A DNA stretch of 64,000 bases, from the NCBI GenBank assembly GCA_044368415.1, contig JBIPLJ010000005.1:1-64000 (forward strand), written 5' to 3'. The DNA comes from UBA4615 sp044368415. Lineage in GTDB: Bacteria > Pseudomonadota > Gammaproteobacteria > Burkholderiales > Burkholderiaceae_E. How positions within the stretch are numbered: the first letter of the stretch is position 1; each line of letters begins with the position of its first letter. Under the pieces are notes generated by a model. That model did no database searches. It saw only the letters and a list, made by a program, of their open reading frames with translations, and was not told the DNA's origin. Shown here piece by piece: positions 52,949-61,637 of this stretch. Made by a program: the position numbers and the translations under genes.

Positions 52949-54109
52949 ATGCATCCCGCCCTCTACGGTCCCGAGCACCTCGCCCTGCAGGACTCGCTGA
53001 AGAAGTTCATCGAGTCGGAGATCAATCCCTTCGTCGACGAGTGGGAGAAGGCCGAAATCTTCCCCGCACACGAACTGTTCCGGAAGATGGGCAAGCTCGG
53101 CTTTCTCGGCGTGCACAAGCCGGTCGAGTCCGGCGGCATGGGGCTCGACTACTCATACGCCGCGGCCTTCGCTGAGGCCTTGTCGCACACCCGCTGCGGC
53201 GGCATCCCGATGGCCATCGGCGTGCAGACCGACATGGCGACGCCGGCGCTCGCCAAGCGCGGCTCCGACGAGGTGAAGAAGCTGTTCCTCGAACCCTCGA
53301 TCAGCGGCGAACACGTCGCCTGCCTGGGCGTCTCGGAGGTCGGCGCGGGCTCGGACGTGGCCTCGATCCGCACCACTGCCCGCAAGGACGGCGATGACTA
53401 CGTGATCGACGGCGGCAAGATGTGGACGACCAACGGCACCCAGGCCGACTGGATCTGCCTGCTGGCCAATACCTCCGAGGGCGGCGGCCACAAGAACAAG
53501 TCGCTGATCTGCGTACCGATGAAGACGCAGGGCATCTCGGTCGCCAAGAAGCTCAAGAAGGTCGGCATGAACGCCTCCGACACCGCCCAGCTCCACTTCG
53601 ACTCGGTGCGGGTGCCGCAGCGCTGGCGGATCGGCGAGGAAGGCATGGGCTTCATCTACCAGATGGAGCAGTTCCAGGAGGAGCGGCTCTGGGCAGGTGC
53701 CGGCTGGCTGAAGTCCAAGCACGTGATCCAGGAGACCATCGACTACCTGCGGGAGCGCCGCGCGTTCGGCAAGCCGCTGCTCGACAACCAGTACATCCAC
53801 TACAAGCTCGCCGAGCTGCAGACCGAGGTCGAGGCCGTCGGCGCGCTGTTCCACAAGGCGGTGGGCCTGTACGTCCAGGGGCACGATGTCACGCAGCTCG
53901 CCTCGATGGTGAAGCTCAAGGGCGCACGTGTCGCCCGCGAGGTGGCGGACTGGTGCGTGCAGTTCTGGGGCGGCATGGGCTACATCGAGGAGACGCGTGT
54001 GAACCGCTTCTGGCGCGATACGCGGCTCGGCTCGATCGGCGGCGGCGCCGACGAGGTGATGATGGGCATCATCGCCAAGACAATGGGCATCCTGCCCCGT
54101 CAGGGCTGA
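52949..54109 (+). CDS. atuD: Acyl-CoA dehydrogenase, citronellyl-CoA type
   Basis: A 386-residue FAD enzyme. INPFVDEWEKAEIFPAHELF and GGIPMAIGVQTDMATPALAKRG resemble AtuD strongly. LGVSEVGAGSDVASIRTTAR is the flavin-binding block, and KMWTTNGTQADWICLLANTS is near residue 155. FWGGMGYIEETRVNRFWRDTR with the terminal IGGGADEVM completes it. In Pseudomonas AtuD oxidises citronellyl-CoA. It sits between the two carboxylase subunits. Confidence 0.85.
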   Translation: MHPALYGPEHLALQDSLKKFIESEINPFVDEWEKAEIFPAHELFRKMGKLGFLGVHKPVESGGMGLDYSYAAAFAEALSHTRCGGIPMAIGVQTDMATPALAKRGSDEVKKLFLEPSISGEHVACLGVSEVGAGSDVASIRTTARKDGDDYVIDGGKMWTTNGTQADWICLLANTSEGGGHKNKSLICVPMKTQGISVAKKLKKVGMNASDTAQLHFDSVRVPQRWRIGEEGMGFIYQMEQFQEERLWAGAGWLKSKHVIQETIDYLRERRAFGKPLLDNQYIHYKLAELQTEVEAVGALFHKAVGLYVQGHDVTQLASMVKLKGARVAREVADWCVQFWGGMGYIEETRVNRFWRDTRLGSIGGGADEVMMGIIAKTMGILPRQG

Positions 54110-54128
54110 GCCCGGGCCGGCCGGGGAC

Positions 54129-56102
54129 ATGGCGCGCTTCGACACCTTGCTGGTCGCCAACCGGGGCGAGATCGCCTGCCGCGTGATCCGCAGCGCGCAC
54201 GCACTCGGACTGCGCACAGTCGCGGTGTACTCCGACGCCGACGCCGACGCGAAGCACGTGCACGACGCCGACGCCTCAGTACACCTCGGTGCAGGCCCGG
54301 CGCGCAACAACTACCTCGACGCCGCGAAGATCGTCGCCGCCTGCCGCGTGAGCGGCGCGCAGGCGGTGCATCCGGGCTACGGTTTCCTGTCCGAGAACGC
54401 CGGCTTCGCGCGTGCGCTACGCGAAGCCGGGCTGGTGTTCGTCGGCCCGCCGCCTGAGGCGATCGACGCGCTGGGCAACAAGTCGGCGGCCAAGCGACTC
54501 GCACAGCGCCTGGATGTGCCCTGCCTGCCCGGCTACCAGGGCGCCGTCCAGGACGATGACACCCTGGTGGCCGAGGCCCGGCGCGTCGGCGCGCCGCTGA
54601 TGCTCAAGGCCGCGGCCGGCGGTGGCGGACGCGGCATGCGCGCGGTCGACGACCTGGCCGACGAGGCCGCGCTGCGTGCGGCGATCGCCTCGGCGCGCGC
54701 CGAGGCCGCGTCCTCGTTCGGCGACGACATGCTGCTGGTGGAGCGCCGCGTGCTGCGCGCCCGCCACGTCGAGGTCCAGGTGTTCGGCGATACACACGGC
54801 GGCTACGTCCACCTCGGCGAGCGCGACTGCTCGACGCAGCGGCGCAACCAGAAGGTACTCGAGGAGGCGCCTGCGCCGGGTGTCTCGGAGGCGCTGCGCG
54901 CGCGGATGGGCGAGGCCGCGATCCGGCTGGCCCGCGAGGTGGGCTACATCGGCGCCGGCACAGTCGAGTTCCTGCTCGAGCCGGACGGTGCGTACTGGTT
55001 CCTCGAGATGAACACGCGGCTGCAGGTCGAGCATCCGGTCACCGAGGCGCTCACCGGCCTCGATCTCGTCGAGTGGCAACTGCGTGTGGCGCGCGGCGAA
55101 CCCCTTCCGCTCCAGCAGGAAGCGATTCGCTTCTCCGGACACGCGATCGAGGCGCGGCTGTGCGCGGAGGACCCCTACGCCGGCTTCGCGCCCCAGGTCG
55201 GGCCGATCGCGGCCTGGCGGATGCCCGAGGGCGACGGACTGCGCGTGGACCACGGCCTGGCCGAGGCGGCGCAGGTGCCGCCCTTCTACGACTCGATGAT
55301 CGCCAAGATCATCGCGCACGGCGCCGACCGCGAGCAGGCCCGGGCGAGGCTGCTCGCCGGGCTGGCGGACGCCGCTGTGATGGGGCTGCGGACCAACCGC
55401 GACTGGCTGCGCCGCTGCCTGTCGGACGAGGCGTTCGCCGCGCCCGCGCTGTCCACCGCGTGGCTGGGGGAGGCGCTGGGCGGCTGGCCCGTACCCGCGC
55501 ACGAGCCGCGCTGGATCGCGGTCGCCGCGGCGCTGCGGGTGCACCGTGCGGCCCGGGCCCACGGGCCGCTCGGCGGCTGGTCGTCGAGCGGGCGCCGCCG
55601 CTCACCGCTGCGGCTCGCGGTTGCGGGCCGTGAGATCGCGCTGCATGTCGAGGTCGGCGCCGGGTGCCCGTATGCGGTCACGCTTGCCGACGGCGCGAGG
55701 ATCGTGGTCGATGTGATGCGCGACGACGGTCTGAACGCCGCCGTCGTGGTCGACGGCCTCGGCGCCGAGGTACTCGCCACCCTCGATCGCGGTCGCGGAT
55801 GGCTCGACGCCTTCGGACTGTCCGATGGCTTCGACGACGTCACCGACCGTCCGCGCAGGGCCGGCGGCGCCGAGGCCGGTGGCAGCATCGTCTGCCGCAT
55901 GCACGGGCAGCTGACGCGGGTCGCGGTCGCACCTGGCCAGCGCGTGGCGCGCGGCACCTACCTGCTGTCGATCGAGGCGATGAAGATGGAGCACCGCTTC
56001 GAGTCACCGGTGACGGGCACGGTCGCCGAGCTCGGCGCCGCCGCGGGCACGCAGGTGGCGCCGGGCCGGCTGCTGGTGCGCATCGAGCCCGATCCAGTTT
56101 GA
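54129..56102 (+). CDS. atuF: Biotin-containing acyl-CoA carboxylase alpha subunit, geranyl-/methylcrotonyl-CoA type
   Basis: 657 residues with biotin carboxylase and carrier domains. LLVANRGEIACRVIRSAHALG opens the BC domain. The ATP-grasp region has LKAAAGGGGRGMRAV near residue 160 and MNTRLQVEHPVTEALTGLDL near 295. The biotinylation site is in SIEAMKMEHRF near residue 620. It pairs with the carboxyltransferase two genes upstream. The C-terminal stretch before the carrier domain is short, as in MCC/GCC alpha. Confidence 0.85.
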   Translation: MARFDTLLVANRGEIACRVIRSAHALGLRTVAVYSDADADAKHVHDADASVHLGAGPARNNYLDAAKIVAACRVSGAQAVHPGYGFLSENAGFARALREAGLVFVGPPPEAIDALGNKSAAKRLAQRLDVPCLPGYQGAVQDDDTLVAEARRVGAPLMLKAAAGGGGRGMRAVDDLADEAALRAAIASARAEAASSFGDDMLLVERRVLRARHVEVQVFGDTHGGYVHLGERDCSTQRRNQKVLEEAPAPGVSEALRARMGEAAIRLAREVGYIGAGTVEFLLEPDGAYWFLEMNTRLQVEHPVTEALTGLDLVEWQLRVARGEPLPLQQEAIRFSGHAIEARLCAEDPYAGFAPQVGPIAAWRMPEGDGLRVDHGLAEAAQVPPFYDSMIAKIIAHGADREQARARLLAGLADAAVMGLRTNRDWLRRCLSDEAFAAPALSTAWLGEALGGWPVPAHEPRWIAVAAALRVHRAARAHGPLGGWSSSGRRRSPLRLAVAGREIALHVEVGAGCPYAVTLADGARIVVDVMRDDGLNAAVVVDGLGAEVLATLDRGRGWLDAFGLSDGFDDVTDRPRRAGGAEAGGSIVCRMHGQLTRVAVAPGQRVARGTYLLSIEAMKMEHRFESPVTGTVAELGAAAGTQVAPGRLLVRIEPDPV

Positions 56103-56179
56103 GTCGGGCCAAGCGCCGCAATCGCCCCCAGCCGCCTGCTCGCCCGAACCGCCCAAAGCCCAGACGAGAGCCCACCGCG

Positions 56180-57352
56180 ATGCCCGCGCCCCGACTCCCC
56201 GCCTTCGACTTCGGCCGGCTGCCCGGCATCACCGACGAGCACCGTCAAATGCAGGACGCGGTGCGCGCCTTCGTGGAGGGCGAGATCCACCCCAACGCCG
56301 ACGCCTGGGACGAGGCCGGCGGCTTTCCGCGCGAGCTGTATCGCAAGGCCGGCGCGGTCGGCCTGCTCGGGCTCGGCTATCCCGCCGAGTACGGCGGTAC
56401 GCCGGCGGACCATGTTGCGCGGCTGCTGTCCTCGATCGAACTCGCGCGCGGCGGCATCGGCGGCGTGACCGCGGGCCTGGGCTCGCACACGATCATGCTG
56501 TGGCCGGTGTTGGCCGGCGCACGCGAACACGTGCGGCGCACCGTGGTCCCGGCGATCCTCGCCGGCGAGGCGATCGGCGCGCTCGCAATCACCGAGCCGT
56601 CCGGGGGCTCCGACGTCGCGCAGTTGCAGACCCGCGCCGTGCGCGTGCCCGGCGGCTGGGCGATCAGCGGCTCGAAGATGTTCATCACCTCGGGTATCCG
56701 CGCCGATCACATCCTGGTCGCGGCGCGCACTGGCGGGCCGGGTGCGGGCGGCGTGTCGCTGTTCCTGGTGGACGGCGACTCGACTGGGCTTGCGCGCACG
56801 CCGCTGAAGAAGATCGGCTGGTGGGCCTCCGACACCGCCGCCCTCTACTTCGACGAGGTCTTCGTGCCCGAGGACCGGATGGTAGGTGAGGAAAACGCGG
56901 GCTTTCGCTTGGTCATGCAGAACTTCAACGGCGAGCGGATGACGATGGCCGCGGGCGGGCTCGGCCAGGCGATGGCCTGCGTGGAGGACGCACTCGACTG
57001 GGCGCGCGAGCGCCGCACCTTCGGCGCACGACTCGTCGAGCACCAGGCGATCCGCCACAAGCTCGTGCGGATGATCGACGAGATCCTGCCGGTGCAGGCT
57101 TGGCTGCTGCAGCTCGCCCAGCGCCTCGACGCCGACGAGTCGCCAGCCGGCGACCTCGCACTCGCCAAGAACCACTCCGCGCGCCTGATGCGCGACTGCG
57201 CCGACCAGTCGCTGCAGATCCTGGGTGGCGCGGGCTTCCTGCGCGGCAGCCGCATCGAGCGCGCGTTCCGGGACTGCAAGGTGTACATGATCGGAGGCGG
57301 CGCGGAGGAGGTGATGAACGATCTCGCCGCGAAGCAGCTCGGGTTGCTCTGA
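56180..57352 (+). CDS. Acyl-CoA dehydrogenase
   Basis: A 390-residue flavoenzyme, the second in this operon. LGYPAEYGGTPADHVARLL and IGALAITEPSGGSDVAQLQ are the substrate and flavin blocks. KMFITSGIRADHILVAARTG follows near residue 165. LGGAGFLRGSRIERAFRDCK and the terminal EEVMNDLAAKQLGLL complete the fold. It belongs to the short/medium-chain class. It may take a different chain length from the atuD-like enzyme. Confidence 0.9.
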   Translation: MPAPRLPAFDFGRLPGITDEHRQMQDAVRAFVEGEIHPNADAWDEAGGFPRELYRKAGAVGLLGLGYPAEYGGTPADHVARLLSSIELARGGIGGVTAGLGSHTIMLWPVLAGAREHVRRTVVPAILAGEAIGALAITEPSGGSDVAQLQTRAVRVPGGWAISGSKMFITSGIRADHILVAARTGGPGAGGVSLFLVDGDSTGLARTPLKKIGWWASDTAALYFDEVFVPEDRMVGEENAGFRLVMQNFNGERMTMAAGGLGQAMACVEDALDWARERRTFGARLVEHQAIRHKLVRMIDEILPVQAWLLQLAQRLDADESPAGDLALAKNHSARLMRDCADQSLQILGGAGFLRGSRIERAFRDCKVYMIGGGAEEVMNDLAAKQLGLL

Positions 57353-57449
57353 ACCGGCTCCGCTCTGCTTCGCTGACGCGCCACTCCCGCCACTCCCGCC
57401 ACCGCCCCCGCCGCCCCCCGCCCCTGCCACCGCCCCCCGGACGCCTCCC
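57353..57449. repeat. C-rich microrepeat tract
   Basis: The 97-base gap between two operon genes is almost free of A/T and carries CACTCCCGC twice and CCACCGCCCCC-type units. It is a run of pyrimidine-rich direct repeats, possibly slippage-derived, with no ribosome-binding site obvious except near 57440. Confidence 0.5.
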
Positions 57450-58235
57450 ATGACCGAGCCCGCAGTCCTCACCGCCGTCGACGCCGGCGTCATGACCCTC
57501 ACGATGAACCGCCCGGAGGTGCTGAACGCGCTGAACCCGGCGATGCTCGACGGCCTGTCCGCGGCGCTGGCCGTGGCCAAGGCCGACGACTCGGTACGTG
57601 CGCTGATCCTCACCGGCGCGGGCCGCGGGTTCTGTGCCGGCGCCGACCTCGGCGCGGCCTCGATGCGCACCGGCGAGCACGACGTGGCGCAGGGGCTGCG
57701 CGAGTCCTACCACCCCATCGTGCTGGCGATGCGCCAACTGCCCAAGCCGATCGTCGCAGCGGTCAACGGATCGGCCGCCGGCGCCGGCATGAGCCTCGCG
57801 CTCGCCTGCGACGTGGTGCTGGCCGGCGAGTCGGCCAGCTTCCTGCAGGCCTTCACGAAGATCGGGCTGGTGCCCGACTGCGGCAGCACCTGGTTCCTGC
57901 CGCGTCTCGTCGGCGACATCCGCGCCCGCGCGATGGTGATGCTCGCCGAGAAGATCCCGGCGCGCGACGCGCTGCAGTACGGGCTGGTCTGGAAGGTGTA
58001 CGCGGACGAGGCGCTCGCCGCCGAGGCGAAACGCTGCGCCGCTCACCTGGCCACGATGCCGACCCGTGCGTACGCGTTGGTCAAGCAGGCGCTGACGCAT
58101 AGCGCCGCCAACGGCCTCGCCGACCAGCTCGAGGTCGAGGCGCTGATGCAGGCGCAGGCCTTCCGGACCGATGATTTCCGTGAAGGCGTCGCCGCCTTCG
58201 TGCAGAAGCGGCCGCCGCGCTTCACCGGAGAGTGA
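57450..58235 (+). CDS. atuE: Enoyl-CoA hydratase (isohexenylglutaconyl-CoA hydratase-like)
   Basis: A 261-residue crotonase. The oxyanion segment is FCAGADLGAASMRTGEHDV near residue 65. AVNGSAAGAGMSLALACDVVLA lies near 110 and KIGLVPDCGSTWFLPRLVGD near 140. The usual second Glu position reads Asp/Cys (PDCG), as in the PaaG/AtuE-like subgroup. In the Atu pathway it hydrates isohexenyl-glutaconyl-CoA. A generic hydratase is the alternative. It is the last gene of the rightward operon and converges on pobA. Confidence 0.75.
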   Translation: MTEPAVLTAVDAGVMTLTMNRPEVLNALNPAMLDGLSAALAVAKADDSVRALILTGAGRGFCAGADLGAASMRTGEHDVAQGLRESYHPIVLAMRQLPKPIVAAVNGSAAGAGMSLALACDVVLAGESASFLQAFTKIGLVPDCGSTWFLPRLVGDIRARAMVMLAEKIPARDALQYGLVWKVYADEALAAEAKRCAAHLATMPTRAYALVKQALTHSAANGLADQLEVEALMQAQAFRTDDFREGVAAFVQKRPPRFTGE

Positions 58236-58259
58236 TCTACGGACCACCCGCGCACGGCC

Positions 58260-59456
58260 TCAGTCCTCGAAGGGCAGCCCGACGTAGTTCTCGGCAAGCG
58301 TGGTGGCAGCCGCCCGCGAACCGATCAGATAGCCGAGCTCGGCCTCCTGGATCCTCTGCCCGATGTCGCCGGTGTCCGGGAAGCGGTGCATCAGCGTGGT
58401 GAACCACCAGGAGAAGCGCACCGCCTTCCACACGCGGCGCAGGCAGCACGCCGAGTACCGGTCGATCTCGGTGGTGGTGCCCGAGCGATAGTGGTCGATC
58501 AGCCCGCGCGACAGGTAGCGGATGTCCGAGGCGGCCAGGTTCAGGCCCTTGGCGCCGGTCGGCGGCACGATGTGGGCGGCGTCGCCGGCCAGGCACAGTC
58601 GCCCGAAGCGCATCGGCTCGGCCACGAAGCTGCGCAGCGGCGCGATGCTCTTCTCGATCGACGGCCCGGTCACCAGCAACTGCGCGGCACGTGGATCGAG
58701 CCGGCTGCGCAGCTCGTCGAAGAAGCGCTCGTCGGACCAGTCCTCGACCCGCTGCTCGGGGCCGCACTGCAGGTAGTAGCGGCTGCGGCTACGGCTGCGC
58801 ATGCTGCACAGCGCGAAGCCGCGCGGATGGTTCGCGTAGATCAGCTCGTCCGAGACCGGCGGCGTGTCGCAGAGCACGCCCAGCCAGCCGAACGGATAGA
58901 TCCGCTCGAACGTCTTGATGGCCGATGCCGGCAGGCACGCTCGCGAGGCGCCGTGATAGCCGTCGCAGCCCGCGATCCAGTCGCAGGCAACAACGTACTC
59001 GTGCCCGTCCTTGCGGTAACGGACCTCGGGATGCGCGCCGTCGAAGCCGTGCAGAGACACCTCCGCGGCCTCGTAGACCGTGGTCGCACCGCTTGCGGCA
59101 CGCGCCGCCATCAGGTCGCGGGTGACCTCGGTCTGGCCATACACCGTGACCTGCCGGCCGACGAGGTCGGCGAAGTCGATCCGATGCCGCTCGCCGTCGA
59201 AGGCCAGCTCGATCCCGTGGTGCGGGAGGGCTTCGGCATGCAGCCGCTCACCGACCCCCGCCTCCTCGAGCAGCGCGACCGTGCCCTGCTCGAGCACGCC
59301 CGCGCGGATGCGCGCGAGCACGTACTCGGGCGACTGGCGCTCGATGATGACCGCGTCGATGCCGGCCCGGTGCAGCAGGGCACCGAGCAGCAGGCCAGCG
59401 GGCCCGGCACCGACGATCGCGACGCGAGTCCGGACGAAGGACGCGCCCTCAGACAT
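58260..59456 (-). CDS. pobA: 4-hydroxybenzoate 3-monooxygenase
   Basis: A 398-residue FAD hydroxylase making protocatechuate. The FAD motif is VAIVGAGPAGLLLGALLHRAG. The Arg-rich loop ARIRAGVLEQGTV follows near residue 47. The second FAD block is LCLAGDAAHIVPPTGAKGLN near residue 285. The substrate Tyr pair is seen in SRYYLQCG and in LAENYVGLPFED at the end. It overlaps pcaG by 8 bases, so protocatechuate is made and cleaved from one operon. Confidence 0.95.
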   Translation of the reverse strand: MSEGASFVRTRVAIVGAGPAGLLLGALLHRAGIDAVIIERQSPEYVLARIRAGVLEQGTVALLEEAGVGERLHAEALPHHGIELAFDGERHRIDFADLVGRQVTVYGQTEVTRDLMAARAASGATTVYEAAEVSLHGFDGAHPEVRYRKDGHEYVVACDWIAGCDGYHGASRACLPASAIKTFERIYPFGWLGVLCDTPPVSDELIYANHPRGFALCSMRSRSRSRYYLQCGPEQRVEDWSDERFFDELRSRLDPRAAQLLVTGPSIEKSIAPLRSFVAEPMRFGRLCLAGDAAHIVPPTGAKGLNLAASDIRYLSRGLIDHYRSGTTTEIDRYSACCLRRVWKAVRFSWWFTTLMHRFPDTGDIGQRIQEAELGYLIGSRAAATTLAENYVGLPFED

Positions 59457-60057
59457 CGAAGAACACCGTCTCGCCCTCGCCTTGCATCCGGATGTCGAAG
59501 CGGTAGACCGTGCCGCCCGGCAGGTCCGCGCGCCGCGCGATCAGCGTTTCGCGACGCTCGGCGGGCACCGAGGCCAGCACCGGATCGGTGGCGTTGGCCT
59601 GCACCTCGTCGTCGAAGTAGATCCGAGTGAACACATGCACCAGCAGCCCGCGCATCGACACGATCAGATCGATGTGCGGGGCCTGGCCGTCGGGGGTGGT
59701 CCCGGGCTTGATCGTACGGAACGCGTAAGCGCTGCCCGGCAGCGTGCCGGTGCCGACGCGCCCGAAGCCGCGGAACCCGGTCTCGGCGATCTCGGCGCGC
59801 GTGCACACATGGCGCCCCTGCGCGTTTGCGTGCTGGATCTCGAGCATCGCATCGCCGATCGGCGCGCCCTTGGCGTCGAGCACCCGGCCGGTCAGGACGA
59901 TCGGCAGGCCCGGGGTCCGGGGCTCGGCGAGTTCGGCGCCGAACAGGCTAGGGAACGGATAGCCGTACTGCGTGGGAACCAGTCCGTACGCGAAGTACGG
60001 GCCGACGGTCTGCGAGGGCGTCTGGCCCGGCGTGGCGTACCGCGGGTCGCTCACCAT
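59449..60057 (-). CDS. pcaG: Protocatechuate 3,4-dioxygenase alpha subunit
   Basis: A 202-residue intradiol dioxygenase alpha chain. TPSQTVGPYFAYGLVPTQYG opens it. LTGRVLDAKGAPIGDAMLEIQHANA lies near residue 60, and the end is IRMQGEGETVFFDV. The alpha chain lacks the iron ligands carried by PcaH. Overlaps of 7 bases with pcaH and 8 with pobA indicate coupled translation. It cleaves the aromatic ring of protocatechuate to beta-carboxymuconate. Confidence 0.95.
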   Translation of the reverse strand: MVSDPRYATPGQTPSQTVGPYFAYGLVPTQYGYPFPSLFGAELAEPRTPGLPIVLTGRVLDAKGAPIGDAMLEIQHANAQGRHVCTRAEIAETGFRGFGRVGTGTLPGSAYAFRTIKPGTTPDGQAPHIDLIVSMRGLLVHVFTRIYFDDEVQANATDPVLASVPAERRETLIARRADLPGGTVYRFDIRMQGEGETVFFDV

Positions 60058-60764
60058 GGCGTCTCCATCGGCGTCTCGAGAGAGCCACGCACCACGATGT
60101 CGAAGACATAGCCGAGGGCGTAGCCCGGCTCGGTCGCCTCGAGCGCGAAGCGCGACACCAGGCGCTCGCGCACCCCCACCGGCGTGCTCTGGTAGATCGG
60201 GTCGAACGCCAGCAGCGGGTCGCCGGGGAAATACATCTGCGTCACCAGACGGCTGGCGAAGTGTTCGCCGAACAGCGAGAAGTGAATGTGATTCGGACGC
60301 CAGGCGTTCGGATGGTTACCCCAGGGATAGGCGCCCGGCTTGATCGTCAGGAAGCGGTAGCGGCCGTTGCTGTCAGTCAGCGTACGGCCGGCACCGAGGA
60401 AGTTCGGGTCGAGCGGCGCATCGTGAGTGTCGACCGCGTGCACGTAACGGCCGGCGGCGTTGCACTGCCAGAGCTCGACCAGCGTGTGACGCAGCGGCCG
60501 GCCGCCCTCGTCGAGCACTCGGCCGGTGACGACGATCCGCTCGCCCTGGGGCGCGCCGTTGCGCACCGCGTTGCGGGTCAGGTCGTGGTCGAGCTCGCCG
60601 ATGTCCTCATGGCCGTAGACCGGCTGCGCCAACTCGGACAGCGTGTGACGCATCGGCAGCAGCGGGCGGGCAGGCGCGCGCAGCGCCGTGGACAGGTAGG
60701 GGGGATGCAGGTAGGCGGGCTGGCTGGACCAGTCGCGCGCCACGATCCGTGGCAAGTCTGCCAT
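60051..60764 (-). CDS. pcaH: Protocatechuate 3,4-dioxygenase beta subunit
   Basis: A 237-residue iron-binding beta chain. Candidate non-haem Fe(III) ligands are the tyrosines in WQCNAAGRYVHAVDTHDAP and in KPGAYPWGNHPNAWRP, and the two His of NHIHFSLFG. GAGGAG seven bases upstream of the ATG at 60764 fixes the start. It heads pcaH-pcaG-pobA. No pcaB/C/D/IJ genes or pcaQ/pobR-type regulator appear in the window. Confidence 0.95.
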   Translation of the reverse strand: MADLPRIVARDWSSQPAYLHPPYLSTALRAPARPLLPMRHTLSELAQPVYGHEDIGELDHDLTRNAVRNGAPQGERIVVTGRVLDEGGRPLRHTLVELWQCNAAGRYVHAVDTHDAPLDPNFLGAGRTLTDSNGRYRFLTIKPGAYPWGNHPNAWRPNHIHFSLFGEHFASRLVTQMYFPGDPLLAFDPIYQSTPVGVRERLVSRFALEATEPGYALGYVFDIVVRGSLETPMETPW

Positions 60765-60902
60765 CGGTGTCTCCTCGGAGGACGAGGTCAGGACTGTAGG
60801 CAGCAGCGTGCGTTCTGTAAATCGAAGCGATCGGCCGCGGACCCTCGGCCCTCCGGCCGAGTGGCCGACCCCGGGCGCGCGGGTCACACGCCCGTGCTCC
60901 GT

Positions 60903-61637
60903 TCAGGGCTTGAGCTCGACGCTGCCAGTGACCCCGACCACCACGTCCGAATCGCCCCCCTCGGTGGGCAGGGGCGCAGCCGCGACATCCAACCCGCCGC
61001 GGGACATCGCGACCATCGGGCGCGGGCCGGGTGGATTGCCTCCGGAGCGCAGCGCCAGCTCCTTGAGCTCGTAGCCGGCGAAGCCGAAGGCCGCGGCCGC
61101 GTCAGCGGCCCGGGCGCGGAACGCGCGGGCGGCCTCGGCGATCAGCCGCCTCTCCTCGACCTGCCGGCGCTCGGACGACAGCCGGAACTGCACGCCGGTG
61201 AGCTGCATGCGCTCGCCGAGCCGCGCGCCGAGTTGGGCGAGCGCAGGCATCCGGGTCGATTCGAGCACGATCTCGCCGCGCACCCGCCAGCCCTGCGTCT
61301 TGCCCTCGCGCGTGTAATTCGGCTGCGTGTAGATCGAGCCCAGACGCGCCTTCACGCCCTCCACGCGCGTCGCCTCGGTGATTGCCGAGTTCAATTGGGA
61401 GAGCACAGCATCGTTGAGCGGCCCCACCTGCGCACCGTCACGCTCGACCGCCAGCATGACGACCATCTCGTCGTTGGCGACCGCGGCGCGCGCCTGCGCG
61501 TCGAGCGACAGCACCGGCCCGGCCTGAGCCGGCGTCACCGTCCACAGGGCGACCAGCAGCGCGGCCACCCGGACCGCGACGCGCGTCGCCGATTCACTGC
61601 CTGTCCATGCCTCGCCTGCCATGCTCATGCCTCTCAT
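60903..61637 (-). CDS. Exported SIMPL-domain (DUF541) protein
   Basis: A 244-residue periplasmic protein with a signal peptide (VAALLVALWTVTPAQA). DUF541 elements are SLDAQARAAVANDEMVVMLAVE, IYTQPNYTREGKTQGWRVRG and LIAEAARAFRARAADAAAAFGF near residue 165. It starts inside the upstream peptidase stop (ATGA) after GGGGAGGAGG. Function of SIMPL proteins is poorly known, with stress or envelope roles suggested. Confidence 0.87.
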   Translation of the reverse strand: MRGMSMAGEAWTGSESATRVAVRVAALLVALWTVTPAQAGPVLSLDAQARAAVANDEMVVMLAVERDGAQVGPLNDAVLSQLNSAITEATRVEGVKARLGSIYTQPNYTREGKTQGWRVRGEIVLESTRMPALAQLGARLGERMQLTGVQFRLSSERRQVEERRLIAEAARAFRARAADAAAAFGFAGYELKELALRSGGNPPGPRPMVAMSRGGLDVAAAPLPTEGGDSDVVVGVTGSVELKP

